Shown here one piece after another: positions 1-12,602 of a DNA stretch of 64,000 bases (position 1 is its first letter; each line of letters opens with the position of its first letter). Source of the stretch: Ptiloglossa arizonensis (Eukaryota; Arthropoda; Insecta; Hymenoptera; Colletidae); the NCBI RefSeq assembly GCF_051014685.1, contig NC_135055.1, forward strand, positions 10,900,001 to 10,964,000, read 5' to 3'. Both the position numbers and the translations under genes were made by a program. The notes under the pieces were generated by a model. It was not told where the DNA came from, ran no database searches, and worked only from the letters and a program-made list of their open reading frames with translations.

Positions 1-2515
1 AAAATTAATCCATTATGGAACTGTACAACAGAGAGCAAAATGTTTCTGATATTCCATTTAAATTGCATACTGTAATTTTAAGAGATACTTGGTTCGCTAA
101 GTTGATAATATTATTGTTGAAATTTATGGAAAGTCTATAGAAACATCTGAGCCAAGACTTGGTTTCAGTATTATACTTAAATATTCATATTCAAAAACAA
201 TTTTCCTTGAAGCTATTCGAACATAAAAGTCAATGAGATAAATTTTAGCAAAAATTTTAAGTACTTTTAAGTATGAATGCTATAAACGAGGTATTTTTGT
301 ACACCGTAGAGTGCGTTTATATTACCGCGACATTCTGTTGCAAAATATACTTAACATTTCTGAAAAGGGTTGATTTTAATGGACCGGCATGGACGACGTC
401 GTTATCGAGCGCAGTTTATTGAACGCTGTCAAATACAATGTGAAAGAAACCTGAGTGCTATTCTGTCCACGTCTGAAGGAAAATATGTAAACACTAGTTT
501 TTACGTCAAATAATCATTTTCAAAAGGACTCACGTATAAATATTACTGGTTTTGAAACCGGGAGCACTTTATTTTACGCGTAAAAAGCAAAACTGGGACT
601 ATAAGGAAAAATTTAATACTCGAATATTTTTCAGGTATTTCTACATTAAGAATAAATTTTGAATATTTGAGAATTCGAATATAATTATTCGAATATTTGA
701 ACACCTGAATATCATTATTTAAGTATTTGCCGTCATAAACAATTTTTCACTAATTAACGTTATCAAATAAAGTTAATAAAGGAAATTTATGTAATTTGTA
801 GTATTGGTTAGCGTTTTGCAAAACTATGGGGAAATTATAGTGAAAAATACCATTCTTGTTTATTAATTCATAGTTCAGATGTTTCGCGATGTTGGAAATT
901 AGTATGACATTCTGCAAAAATCTCTGATATCAATTGATAAAAGTGTTTCCTCCGGAACTATTAAAGATAGCGATAAAATTTTTGTTCGTATTTTATGGCT
1001 CGCTGATGTCTTTTATATGTTGTATGAGACATAGACGTAAGAAGCTCCTGTACAATAAGTTATACAATTATGATTGATACAACTGTTCAAACGATAACTG
1101 TAGACTATGTGAGAATGTTGTACAATTTGTCTTACAGTGTAGTCGTTTTGGGTGGCAGTACGGCGCGCCGCTGCGTTGCCATAAAACCTGGCGTACTGCA
1201 TGTTTGATGAATGGTAGATTGGAACGTGTGGGCTGTTCAGCAACGAGTTATAAAGATTTTCTGTAGGATTTCAGCTTTGAAACAGAAGCATTGGAACGCA
1301 ATAGATCACAAAGCAGAAACTCCGCGATTTTCGAACAGGAGTCTTTAACATTACAGTCAAGAGATGTAGAATATTCAAGAAGACTACATTGTAGATGTAT
1401 GTATAACAAAAATCAATTTCATATGAAAATAATTTCTTTTTAAAATCCAATACTTGCATCAGTTATCTTTCTCTCTTTTCTTCGTAAAAATCTTCTGCTA
1501 ATATTAACAAGAATTGTCACTGTCTCCTTGGCCATGATTCATGTCTCATTGTCAGTAATGAATTACTGTTTTTTTTTTTACAATCAAGCATATGACATTT
1601 TGATAAGCTTTAACCCTAGTGTATATGATAATAAAATTTAATTTTTTAAGATAGAAATGATTCATAGATGTCCCTATCCTTGAATAGCTTCCTTTAAATC
1701 AACTAATATATATCTAAACAATTTTTTTATTTTGCATAATTAAGGAGTTGATACAATATCCAAAAATCTTACACAGTGTCTTTACGATTAGAGCAAAGTC
1801 TTTGATGTACAATGTATTGAACGATGTTTCTGCGCATGAAGCAAAAGGAAGTACACTAAAAAATAAGGTTAATACCATTAACGTGTAGTTATTGCAAATA
1901 TAAAAGTTAGAACTTCCCAATTAGTAAATGGTAACTGAATTAGTTACAATTCAATACATTGAATGCTATGACAAAAACAATGCATCAACATTTCCTCAAA
2001 AATAATTTTCAATATTAAATTCGTTTTTGCAGTTAGTTAAAGCAGCAAAATAATTCGAATTATTCGTTTCTATTTGTGATATTAGTTCTTAGTGAAGCAG
2101 TTTACCAAAGTAACCAAATTAATCGACATAATCTACATTATTAGTTAATTGGAAATCGTAATTGAATGCGAACTGTATCGTTCCAATATTATTGGCCTCC
2201 GAACGTTTGATGTGGCAATCTTGCTAATTTAATTAACAACCAGTGTTCTTCGAGTCTCTTCATAAATTTAGTTTATAATGATTTTTTGGAAAATCCATTA
2301 TTTGTGCTATCAGGAAATGTATTCTTTAATTAAACAACATTAACGTACAAAATATAAAAATTAATAATGTGATTACCGTCTTATAAAATATGTAGCACTC
2401 ATAACAAAGTAAAAGATAAAATATTTGAACTAAAATAAAATACACTTAATTTTATTCTGTTTTAAATAATCGTAACTAACAAAGTAAAAGAATTGAACCA
2501 GATTGAACTGGAAGG

Positions 2516-2535
2516 TATAATATATATATATATAA
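2516..2535. repeat. (TA)n microsatellite
   Basis: Ten TA units, uninterrupted apart from flanking A runs, in an AT-rich stretch. No associated gene feature. Confidence 0.9.
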
Positions 2536-4109
2536 AAAAGTGTTATGTCAGACACCGTACACGTATATATTTATATATATTTACATTTTGAATAGTTTCG
2601 GAGGAAACACCTTGTAACACTTTAAACAGGATACACTGTATAATATACTTTAATGAAAATTTGAATTTTTATGGAAGCTTTCGTCTTATCACAAGTATTT
2701 GACTATGAATGTGTACATTAAGATTTTAAGTAGCACTCGACGATTTAAGTAATTCAATGTGCAAGCAGAAATAGAGAATGTTTCAATATATAATACTTAC
2801 AGGGTTTGCCAGAACGGATGGTATAGCTAGACAAGGCGGATTTACGTGTTAAAATAAATAAAAAATGTGAAATAAAATTTTTTCCTACAAGGTTTCGTTT
2901 TCAAGAGGTAAGTTCCTGGTTAATGTGTCTGACCATTGTTGATTACCTCTACTCATACCAGTGTTTGCAAACATTGAATGTGGTTAAGCTGTAAGGAGCT
3001 TTGCTGTATCCAGACCTGTATATAGTCTCTTTGAGGATCAGAATTGTGATGGATCCAATCAGTGCATCCGTATGTTGTGGTATGAACTATTAGTACGGTG
3101 TTGGGCTACAAGTTTCGTGTATAGTTGATGAAATAACTATGTATAGCGATTTACTTAACTTAGTTTCGAATGGTTTGTTAAGGGATCTTGTTGAGTACAA
3201 GTTGCTAAAGGTATTTTTCCTACAGCATAGTACTTTATTGGCTACCGAGTTGTACTAATCTTTTATTGTCCGTAACGTCTCTTTACCCCAGAAAAACATA
3301 GACCCTCAACGTTTTAACATCCAAAAAGTGTTGATACTGAATTTTTCATACCTATATTTATCAAGTATACCCAAATGCAGAGTGTGAAGAATTTCTAAAC
3401 CTGTAATGTTTTAAATTAGGGTCTAGGTTGAGAGGACAGGAATATTTATCTCCTCAACCTTTTGCACCGATTCTTGATACCATTTAAACCACGGTGAGAC
3501 TTTTATGATAACATCAGCATCAGTTCCAATTCAACTATTTTGAAATTTTTGTTACGTGGTACTCGTACTAGATAATTAGTGTTTTGGGTACACTCGAGAA
3601 AAAACCGGCTGCACTACTATAAACGCACGATGATTACCAGCGGAGAAACGATCTTTTCATAAGCATACACGAACGCGAATACTAGTGCACGAAGCTCTTT
3701 TTCCCAGAGTGTATAACCGGTTATTGTTTGTGCTAAATCAGGGAAGTATGACCAGCTTGACGCTACCCTTTCTTCATCTTGTCCTGCGTCTTGGCTTCGC
3801 GCGCTAAGGCGCCTGGTGCTGCGTGACATAGATGCGCAGAGTCATTATGCCGCTAACCGCACGATGGAGTGGTTCGAACCTCCCGAGACGTTTAACATAG
3901 ATGGAATTAACCTATTTACGCGCGACAAGTCGTACGAATCGCTATGAAATAATAATGCTCCGTCGATAGAAGTGCAACACAGCTTCGTGATATTTAATGC
4001 TTAGAATTACCAATCCAGAGATTAAAATATTGATCATTTCATTCGTATGATTTAATGAAACTATATTCTTTTATAAGTGAAATTATCCAACAGCCATTGA
4101 TTTTCAATA

Positions 4110-4345
4110 TGTCCGCCCTATATTGCAAACATTGATGGCGGCATGGTATTATTTGTTTTATCCGAAGACGAATAATACTATATTGTTATTAGTGTTCGAA
4201 AGCATCGATCCAACCAGAAATAACGAGTAGTGCCCAGACGCGTTATTCAAGTTGTATAAAATCAAACACGTATTCAAGGAATTGCCACATTATCAATATT
4301 GATTTTCTCTAGAATGAAACCTCGTTTCGAAAAAATGTTATTCTC
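4110..4345. repeat. Diverged dispersed repeat family C, copy 1
   Basis: Counterpart of 43285-43500 in the same orientation. Best-conserved core at about 4216-4255. Confidence 0.4.
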
Positions 4346-4485
4346 CATTTTCAATGTATTTTCAGACGTAGAATCACTCATTGCCCGGTGCTACCATTCG
4401 TTCCAATACACCTTGTTTTTAGGTGAAGTATAATATTTGCGTTTTTACAAGAATTGTGAAACTTTGAAATATTATGGAATTACTA

Positions 4486-4696
4486 GGTTGTTCGATAAGT
4501 TTTGTCGTGTTTTCCATTGTAAAAAAAAATAATATGACACTTCAACTTTGAACAACTGTGAATGTACGAATGAGTCGACAGATCTACACGAAACTTCACA
4601 CATGTTCATCAAACGGTGGTACCATCTTTAGAAAAATAAAACGACGAACCTAATAGCTTCATTTCTTATCGAACGACAAAACTTATCGAGCAACCT
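4486..4696. mobile_element. Mariner-like MITE, copy 1
   Basis: A 211-base element bounded by TA on both sides. The left end reads GGTTGTTCGATAAGTTTTG and the right end is its reverse complement with one change. The terminal inverted repeats span at least 22 bases. There is no coding capacity. The interior is about 80 percent or more similar by eye to the element at 15465-15660, including the stretch accatctttagaaaaataaa. The TA duplication and the GGTTGTTCG-type ends are those of Tc1/mariner elements. It lies in the intron just past the PLC epsilon 4714 donor. Confidence 0.85.
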
Positions 4697-4713
4697 ATTA
4701 TACGAGCACCAAC

Positions 4714-5009
4714 CAATTCTTTGGGGCGTTGCATCACTGGTTTGCCTCATCACAGGTGGTCGTACATTGAAGTCCCTCAAAGAACCATCACTCTGGCTAC
4801 GGCAAGTGATCGCCAGTTGGTCGAATAGATCGCGTAAATCCTTTCGGGCTCTCAAGCTAAACGAGCGGAATAATGCGACGAACTGAACGAAGTTTAACTG
4901 AGTTTCATATATTATAGAAGTCGTGCGTGCTTTCACTTGCCACGGTGCTTCCATTCCACCTGATACCCCGGATTCGTTCTTATCCTTGTCTTTGGTGACG
5001 CACAATAGG
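4714..5009 (-). CDS. PLCE1: PLC epsilon exon, EF-hand-like block before the X domain
   Basis: A 296-base exon with acceptor tatattcacgcag. The first base completes a Ser codon split from the 5901 donor. It encodes LLCVTKDKDKNESG, then MEAPWQVKARTTSIIYET, then QLNFVQFVALFRSFSLRARK, then DLRDLFDQLAITCRSQSD. The F.EFV.LF.SFS.R.RKDL.DLF pattern is a conserved PLC epsilon segment directly upstream of the lipase X domain. The likely donor is AATTG|GTTGGT (phase 1). It is weak, and a MITE starts 16 bases beyond it. A second possible donor, GCTC|GTATAA, lies at the MITE junction. The following exon is not in the window. Confidence 0.9.
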
Positions 5010-5900
5010 CTGCGTGAATATAATTGTAAACAAACGAGTATGTTTAGATTAGATCGTATTGTATATCATAAGGAATTATTACACCATTATAACGATAAAT
5101 TAAAAGATATTAATTGAGTCTAATAAATCGCAGTGCAACCAACCAGCGAAACATGAAACAAAGCAAATAGAAAGTGTAGAATATATTCTTCGTCTTGGTG
5201 GTGTGGTTTATAGTGGATGTAATTTTGAATATACATTTATTATGAGTTTACTTGACAGATGATAATTATACGTTTATTTTATATCTAATAAAAGTTACGT
5301 TGGTTTTCGAGTCGTGTAATTACGTTATCATTTATTAAAATATCAGTAACAAGTAACAATTGTAATATCAAAATCCACGAATTTGCATCGACAAATATAA
5401 CATTGAGAAGTGTTAAACTGATTTAAATCTTGAAAATTTGTACCGGTTAATTTTTTAGTTAAAGTCAACTTCACATGTCGGAATAGATAAAAACATGTCC
5501 CTTGGAAATAGTTTGTTTACAGCTACTTTAAATTCCATTTATCGGGAATAAATTGTACCTAGACTCAGTAATTGATGGAAAGGTAAATAATGTATAGGTA
5601 TATATATTTTTTTGAGAATTGCGAGTCATAATAATAAAAGTTTCAATAATACCACTTTTCAAAATAAAGAAATTATTAATTCACGATTGTGATCATTTGA
5701 TAAATTGAAAAATCGAAATAAATGGAAGAAATCTCTCTTCTTCGCTCCATCTTGTTGTTGCAATTTGAAGAAACAAGTAGGGTGCAATTAATCGATAACA
5801 ACACGATTATGAAGAATTCTGAAGTTTCGATCAAAGTGTTTTATGTTTCGCTTCTTTTTGTCATATATTTCAGGTAGAAACTTATGATTGAAATCCTTAC
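5010..5900 (-). other. PLC epsilon intron (5901 to 5009)
   Basis: 891 bases of AT-rich intron. Nothing recognisable beyond the splice signals. Short open frames here are shadows or chance. Confidence 0.7.
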
Positions 5901-6094
5901 CTCTGCAAGTTGGAACTAATAATTCGTTCACCAGAACTGGGGGGACTGCGCGGGGGAACTCGATCTCTGCTAGACCGTGGAGACGCCGGTATGATTTTCG
6001 TCAAGGATTCTCTGCTACCCGTAATCTGTCGAAGAGGGGCCGCTGATAAGCCTCCATCCGAGGACGAACATTCATACTGTTTTAGGCTCAAATC
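5901..6094 (-). CDS. PLCE1: PLC epsilon exon, Ser/Pro-rich linker
   Basis: A 194-base exon with acceptor gtttaaaacag and donor GCAGAG|GTAAGG, phase 0 in and phase 2 out. It encodes DLSLKQYECSSSDGGLSAA, then PLRQITGSRESLTKIIPAS, then PRSSRDRVPPRSPPSSGER and IISSNLQR. No folded domain is visible. It corresponds to the long disordered Ser/Pro linker that separates the PH/EF1 block from the second EF-hand block in PLC epsilon. The acceptor has a short pyrimidine tract, so its exact edge is a little less certain than its neighbours. Confidence 0.82.
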
Positions 6095-7570
6095 CTGTTT
6101 TAAACAACCACGACCTTGGTTTAGTGCAGACTTTAATGATTTAATCGGGACAATGTAATTAAATGTACATCGTACACAGTGAATTCTTATAAGGCATTAA
6201 TTTGTCTACACTTCTATTTCCATTAGTGTTCTTTCGTTCGTTAACTACAGTCCATTAAAGAAATATTCGGGCACTAGTCTTCAATTTTACGTTTTAATGT
6301 CTTTAGTTAGTACGTAAATTTTTCTTTGCTGTGTCACATCAGAATTTCAAGTTTACAATAATGCAAAATTAATGTATCTTACATGTTTTTTTAAATAATT
6401 GGGTATACATAGAAGTTAGTTTTCCTGTTTCGGAAATATTCAAATATATCGTCAAAATATAAATGATTTCAGAGCTATAGGTAAAAACTTCGTTGCTTAA
6501 TAGGAGTCGTAAGAAGAGATAAAGAAACTGTACTAAACGTAAGTGTGGAAACGTATAGTTTTTTTAGAGATTTAGGTTTTTAATCTCTAGGAATCTCTAA
6601 AAGATTTAAAAATGAATTACTCCTCTAGATATATGTACCGTATTATTTAAATAAATCTGAAAGATACATGACTTAGTTTGGCATTAGTGTTGATCAGAAA
6701 TTCTGATGTACTATTATATACAAAGTTTTCCAGAATTCTGGAATAATCTAAGTATTCGTAAATTTTGTAGCAGTTTGATTGGATTTAATAATCTTTTAAA
6801 ATCAATTTCTGTATTGGATAACCGATCAAGTACGTTACATAACGCACTAAAAATGCTTTTAATAAATTTTAAAGTCTATGCTTGCCGATAAGTAATATTT
6901 TTGTGCGTAGAAACGTATTAATTAATAATAGAAATTAAAAAATTATTTCGTGTAAATAATATAGTTTGGACCATTAAGAGGGTATTCTGGTCTGCGTAAT
7001 TGTCTTCGAGGTGATTTTTGTGAATTACAACGGGTTGTTAAACGTACAACAAATTTAGGTTTTACAGAGATGTCTATTCGTGTTTCAGCTAATCGTAAAA
7101 AGAATCTGAAATAATTATCTTCTACGTTATACGATCTGGACACCGCTACGTACGCTGTATTTCGACATCTCTATCCAAACGATGACATTGATTGGGCTCT
7201 TCCTAGTTATCTGAATCAGACAATTCAAGCTTCTTTTAATTTATACGAGCGTAGTTCAATTAAAACTGAAATAAATAATATAAAATCATGATGTACTTAA
7301 TGACGGCCTTTGAAAGAGCGAAGTTACATTTTCAGCGTCAATTTTGCAGTTTTTGTGAGTCGTGAAAAAAATATTGCAGGTATCAACTTCATTGTGGTTC
7401 AGCACATAGTGAGATGTTTACTTTACATGTGTAAAAAAGCGCAAGTATATCGATTCGGTACTTTTTAAAATAATTGTGCCAACGATTTGAGAAAAAGGCG
7501 TTTAAAGTTTTCATGCAGTTACACGGTGGATAACGACCGATGTAGGTCAGGTATTCTGAATCTACTATAC

Positions 7571-8987
7571 CACTGGTTCCCAAACTTTCTTCCATTCACG
7601 GTGTCCTTAGTGGCTTGCCAATTTTTTCACGATGCCCTCAATGTCTCAGCAATTTTATCACGGTGTCTCTGGGCCCCAAAAGAATACAGTAGTCTTTGGT
7701 TATATAAAAGAAGTTTTCTCTGACTAAATGAAATGAAATCACTAACAGTGTTTATGTTCCTTCTTTACGTCCTATGCGCTAGCGATATTCATCAATTCAT
7801 CAATTCATTAGCGAAATTCATCCACTAATGAAAACTGAAATTTTTATATTTTATATATGCATAAGCGCATAAAATTTTTGAAATTTTTTTAAAGCGATTC
7901 AAATAACGTGTAATTAAAACTGTTACAAATGAGACAGTGTTTAGATCACAGGTCCATTACTAGTAGGGTCATGACCGGACTGTAGATGTTATGCGTTTAT
8001 AATATATACGAATATAAATAACATATGCTAAATGTACTTCTGAAATGTATTTTGCACATGATTTCTATACATGTTATAGCATACGATACAAGTGTTTAAA
8101 ATTCACAGTCTATTAATGACGACATAATGAAAAGTACAAAAATTATTATGTTTATTAGTGGATGAGTTATTCTGGACGCGTACGTACATCGGGTTGTCAC
8201 TTTCGGTGCGAACACGTGAACACTCTATGGAGTACAAGCGAGGGTTCGTGCTTGAGCGAAAGATATAGTATATAAAGCGTGGGAGTGAGCGGATGTGCAA
8301 GCTACCCTGCACGTGGAGTCGTATTGGACAACGAGAGACTAGCCGAGAGGGTTGCTGAGTACCCGACGAAGGACATAACGCAGGTCCATCACCTGGTTTA
8401 GCGTCTTGGCGACCACCTGTGAAGGATTTAGGGCATTCGCCTCATGCGCATCCCCCACGACAACCCAGACCTCGTAACATAGGTCACGTAGGCCCCAAAA
8501 CTTAGGATATAAGAAAGGCCATTGATCTGAACGAGAGCTTTTTTCTATCGAACACCGAAGACAAATCGATATAGCCAGTGTCACGATTATTGCATCGCAT
8601 TATTAATAGATCAACATATGTTGCTAACATCGTTTAGGATTTATTAAATATCTGATTTCATTATATCGACTACAACTGGCAATGTGACACTCATGTGCTG
8701 TTATTCTGTTTCGTTCGATTTGGATGAATTCCACACAGTGATTTCATCATACGTCACGTACGAAACTCAATTTTAACCGAAGGTAGAAAATGGTCGGTTC
8801 GTGGGATGGAAACTTTACCTACCCTTGTTTTATGAAATCGAGGGATACTGATTTCGCTGGACATAACTGGAGGCTACTGTACCTAACAGTTCCATTTATT
8901 AATAGTGAAAGCTAAATTACTTAATAATTAACAATATTTTATTCTTGGAAAGAAGAAAGATAATTGTAATCGGTTTAGGAACCACTG
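7571..8987. mobile_element. Non-autonomous hAT-like element with 8-bp target duplication
   Basis: The ends are imperfect inverted repeats: CACTGGTTCCCAAAC at the left and, reversed, CAGTGGTTCCTAAAC at the right (13 of 15 match). Flanking 8-base duplications are tactatac (7563-7570) and tgctatat (8988-8995), 6 of 8 matching. CAGTGGTTCC ends plus 8-bp duplications are typical of hAT transposons. The left subterminal sequence (cacggtgtccttagtggc) also resembles hAT ends. Length is 1417 bases and no hAT transposase frame is present. The interior carries an AT-rich part and a GC-rich block at about 8160-8580 unlike the rest. Confidence 0.75.
8339..8584 (-). other. Unrecognised GC-rich open frame inside the hAT-like element
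   Basis: An 81-codon minus-strand frame with a coding-like composition: WPFLYPKFWGLRDLCYEVW, then VVVGDAHEANALNPSQVVA, then LNQVMDLRYVLRRVLSNPLG. I do not recognise the product. The block from 8160 to 8580 is much richer in G and C than its surroundings. On the plus strand it has a TATA-like box (gtatataaagcg, about 8268-8279). It may be a captured gene fragment or part of an older element nested in the hAT element. No start or splice evidence supports a functional gene. Confidence 0.3.
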
Positions 8988-10831
8988 TGCTATATTTAAT
9001 CTACGAGCACTTGTTTCGCTAAAACGAATGCCTTTTTAGCACTTTTCGCAAATAACAAGGAACAGAAAAAAGTTAAGCATATATCTGTTTAAACTTTATA
9101 ATTACTAAACCTTCGAACTTCCATAACTTTGGCAATTTTACGAATTTCGTCTTCGCTTGAGGGGCATGTTTTCAAGACTCTGAACTTTAAGAAAATACAA
9201 TAACGTAAAAATCGATATTTGGATCCTGTAGACCAGAATACCCAATTAAGGGAAAATACCATGAAGTAAAATGAACATTTGTACGGAATAATCTTTTGTG
9301 TGGAAGAAGATAAACAGGAGACACGTGCAATTTAAAAGTAGATTCGTTAATTAATTATAAGTACAAGTACACTCTATTCGTAGGTCACCAAGAACTCGGT
9401 AAATATAAAATGAGAACGAATTGACATTATGAAATGAAACTAACGCTTAGTGATTCTTCACATTATAGAGAGAATGTAAATTGTAGTATACGTTAAGGAT
9501 TTTATTAAAAAGTAAAGTTAGGGAGTAATTAAAATTTCTCTTTCTCAATGTATTCTCGTAATCGCACGAATTAATCATGGTATTTGCTCATTCATTTTAT
9601 AGTACTTTCAGATTAATTTTATTTCAATTTTCCTGTAATTCTCTCCACAAATCCTTGTTCGACTTTATACACGTTAGTTTTAAACATTTACTTACGCGTA
9701 CGATTTTACTTATTGTATTGTATATTTATTTAAATTATATAGAGGAAAGTTGCCGAATTTAAACTAATTCACACATTTTTAATCGTATGTGGAAAATTAA
9801 ATATTTGTAAGGAATGATAAGGAAGGAAATAAATTGGTCGTTATGTATATATATTTTTTTTTGAATAATGTTATTCAATTTTTCAAAAAATATCACACAA
9901 TATTGGGAAAAATTATAAATCGAATATGTGTATTTAGTCCAATCAAAGCAACTGATTTTCTATATTGGACCAATGGTATTCCACCTTGGAATACTCAGTG
10001 AATAACCGAGTTAACTTAGGTATAGTAAAAACAATCAAATATTTGTCAGAAAAATAACGAATAAATGCAAATATAAAACGCAAAGTTTAGTATTCAGCTA
10101 TTCTTGAGATTTTTTCAGTAGCAATTTGTATGAACTATTTGAGATCTGACTGGTCCCTGATAAGAAAAGAAGTAATATTTTAGTTGTCTGGTATTTCAAT
10201 CTTTCTTATTTGTAGTCGATTTTTATTTTTATATTACCGTTACTTGCAATAGATCTGCCCAAATTTAAGTAACAGGTTGAGGTTCAAACTAGGCAATTTT
10301 ACCAAATAACTATATATATGTGATCTAATTTTAATTCTGAATTAGAATATTGCAATGATGAAAATTTGCAGCTGAACAAATGGACTTTCTAAGAAGGCAG
10401 TGTAATGATTTATTACTTACAACAGAATGGCTGTGGACTCTTTGATCCGTTATTTAAATATTTCACTATTAAGTAATACAACGCTATCGCTAACCTTCGA
10501 TGTGAATAATAGCAATCTGTGTAGCTACTCAAACAAAACATATTGTTTCTAAATCTCAAATTACAATACTAATCCAACGTAGGCGACAGTCCAATTAAAT
10601 CAACTCCTCTCTGTATGAATTATAAATTTTGCAGTGAAATAAAAACTTAATAAGTAAATACACTAAAATATGGTAATAATTAATTTGCATTTTTCAAGCC
10701 TGTGTCCTGTGACTTACGGACAGCAGTGTAAATACTTGTTCTGTTATGTGAAAATAAGCTCGCGTGAAGGTTTGCTGCACGTGAATACATGTTTCGTTAA
10801 AAACTTGATATTCACATTAAATTATACAAAC

Positions 10832-11108
10832 CTTTGTTAAAGCGTGAATATTTCCAATGGACTTTGTTTTCTTCCGTTTTCGTTTACGAAGAGTGCTACT
10901 CATCGGTGAAAGTGTCCCAACACTTTCAGTCATGGACCAATCACGACCACCAAAAGCTCTTATAGCGTCTGCCGTCATTGGCTCCAGGCAACCTTCCTCG
11001 AAATAAAGTTGAAGGTATTTCTCTTTTAACCATCGTGACCTACGATCCGTTAATTGTTGTTGTCGTTTCAGGCCTCGCAATATCCAACAGAGACCCATGT
11101 ACCAAATT
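10832..11108 (-). CDS. PLCE1: PLC epsilon exon, end of PH and start of EF-hand region
   Basis: A 277-base exon with acceptor attattgatttcag and donor ACAAAG|GTTTGT. One base completes a Lys codon, then 92 codons follow to phase 0. The protein reads IWYMGLCWILRGLKRQQQ, LTDRRSRWLKEKYLQLYFEE and GCLEPMTADAIRAFGGRDW. The W-L-K-E-K-Y-x-x-L-Y-x-E-x-G block is the first EF-hand-like helix of PLC epsilon (vertebrates: WLRKQYVSLYQEDG ... ELFGGRRW). A basic tail, STLRKRKRKKTKS, follows and corresponds to the lysine-rich linker after FGGRRW in the vertebrate protein. Confidence 0.95.
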
Positions 11109-12602
11109 CTGAAATCAATAATAGTAATCATTATTTTTACGCTTATTGACGACATTTGTTAAGTTTTATATTATTGAAATTTATTATTAAAGAAATCAAA
11201 CGCAGACTACGATTAATATTTCAAAATTTCCCGCTTTTTTTGATCGAAAAATAGTTTTCAAATATTTTCTACATTAATAGAATGGCGGCATGTGTTCGAA
11301 TATTATAATTTACACTTTGAATTTGAATTAATATAATATTTAGTAAAAGTTAATGAAATAGTGGATTATGTTACGGTTAAAATAGGAAAATCTAAATTTA
11401 ATACTTTGATTCTACAGATAGAATTGTCATCATTTTGTATTCTTGTATCGATGTTACTGTTACTGGTACTTATAAAATATTTTTACAATTTAAGAAGTAT
11501 CGGGGAATTGGTTGAGTTATATATAAGTATGAAAATGTACGTATGTGAAAAAGAAGAGAAACAGTAGCGATACAGAAATAACTTCTCTCGATCGTAGTTT
11601 CTTTTTAACAGTATCGTAGTGGCCAATTTACACAGATTTTATAAAATGGCTATTTTTCGCGCGTAAGCTGCAATACCGGTACTGGAACAAAGTTTACTGG
11701 AACAGTATATTCTCCAGAAAAAAAAAACCTGTACGTTTTGCTGATTTAGTGCAACTGTATATCTTCCTATAACATGGTTTGGAGGTAAATTTTTCTGGAA
11801 TGCGTTCTCCAACGTATTGAAAGTTTTTGTATTTTAGTATTCCCATATACATTAATTTTACGAACAAAATACAATTTTGCAACAGAATGTTAATTCCTTG
11901 TATCGTAATTCTAAAAACTTAATTTTTATTAAAAAAAAAAAGCGATTGTAAACATTTTAATTCTTCGTAACGAGACGAAGAATAAAAATTATGAATTAGT
12001 TAATGTGAGATACATATCATACATCGTTCGAACAAAATTTAGTATTTGACGTATTAAATACTGTCCATCTGTGTAGAATTCATCGTTTAATTAAAACGTA
12101 GATACTTAATGTCAAATATTTATTATTTACATTTTAACTTTTAATAATAGCAATTTCATTAGATTCATAGAAAATAAACCTTTAACAGTGGGTTGGAGGC
12201 AGTTTATTTTGCAAAGTGAATATACGTGTTACACGTCGTTGGGTGATAAGTTTTAACTTCTCCCCAACACAGTAGCACAGACCTGTACAAACTAAACTCC
12301 GGAGCTTACAGAGCTTTTCTCACTCCACCTTCATCACTTTGATACAAAGTCGTTAACTGCTGACACGCGTCCAATACTGTTAATGCTCGCTCTTTTTCAT
12401 TTGTTTCTCTCTTTCTAAACTATTTCTGTCTCTTACAATTGACGCCAGAGGTGAAAGACTAAACGGCATGCAGGGCTCCTTTCGTAAACAGGCCTACCTA
12501 GCTTAACACGTGGTGACACGAGTATACTGTTTCTACTTAGTTAGTGTAATGGCTTGTTTTCTCTCCTTGAGCTCAAATTCAGCCACATGTTCATTAACGC
12601 GA

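Larger units (their letters stand above)
1..4485. other. Intron or downstream sequence, left flank
   Basis: AT-rich sequence with no exon I can support on either strand. It holds a (TA)n run at 2516-2535, a 20-base inverted pair at 943-962 and 2591-2610, and part of a diverged dispersed repeat at about 4110-4345. A GC-richer patch at 3600-3960 contains a 70-codon minus frame (3829-3617) ending in YTLWEKELRALVFAFVYA. That is faintly like a retroelement RNase H motif but too weak to call. The exon encoding the start of the PLC X domain was looked for and not found. Confidence 0.6.
6095..10831 (-). other. PLC epsilon intron (10832 to 6094)
   Basis: A 4.7-kb intron. Its main content is the hAT-like element at 7571-8987. 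The rest (6095-7570 and 8988-10831) is AT-rich, with only short frames that lack splice context or recognisable products. Confidence 0.7.

Noticed and set aside
1013..1243. 76-codon minus frame rich in Ala/Arg (FYGNAAARRTATQNDY)
   Set aside because: Does not match the PLC epsilon segment expected after the 4714 exon. Only a short GC-rich patch in an otherwise AT-rich stretch.
3617..3829. 70-codon minus frame with EKELRALVFAF
   Set aside because: Faint likeness to a retroelement RNase H motif, but no other retroelement motif nearby. The terminal part runs into non-coding AT-rich sequence.
3830..3930. tRNA-like T-loop text (ggttcgaacc) near 3873
   Set aside because: The flanking five-base stems do not pair on either strand, and no anticodon arm or acceptor stem can be placed.
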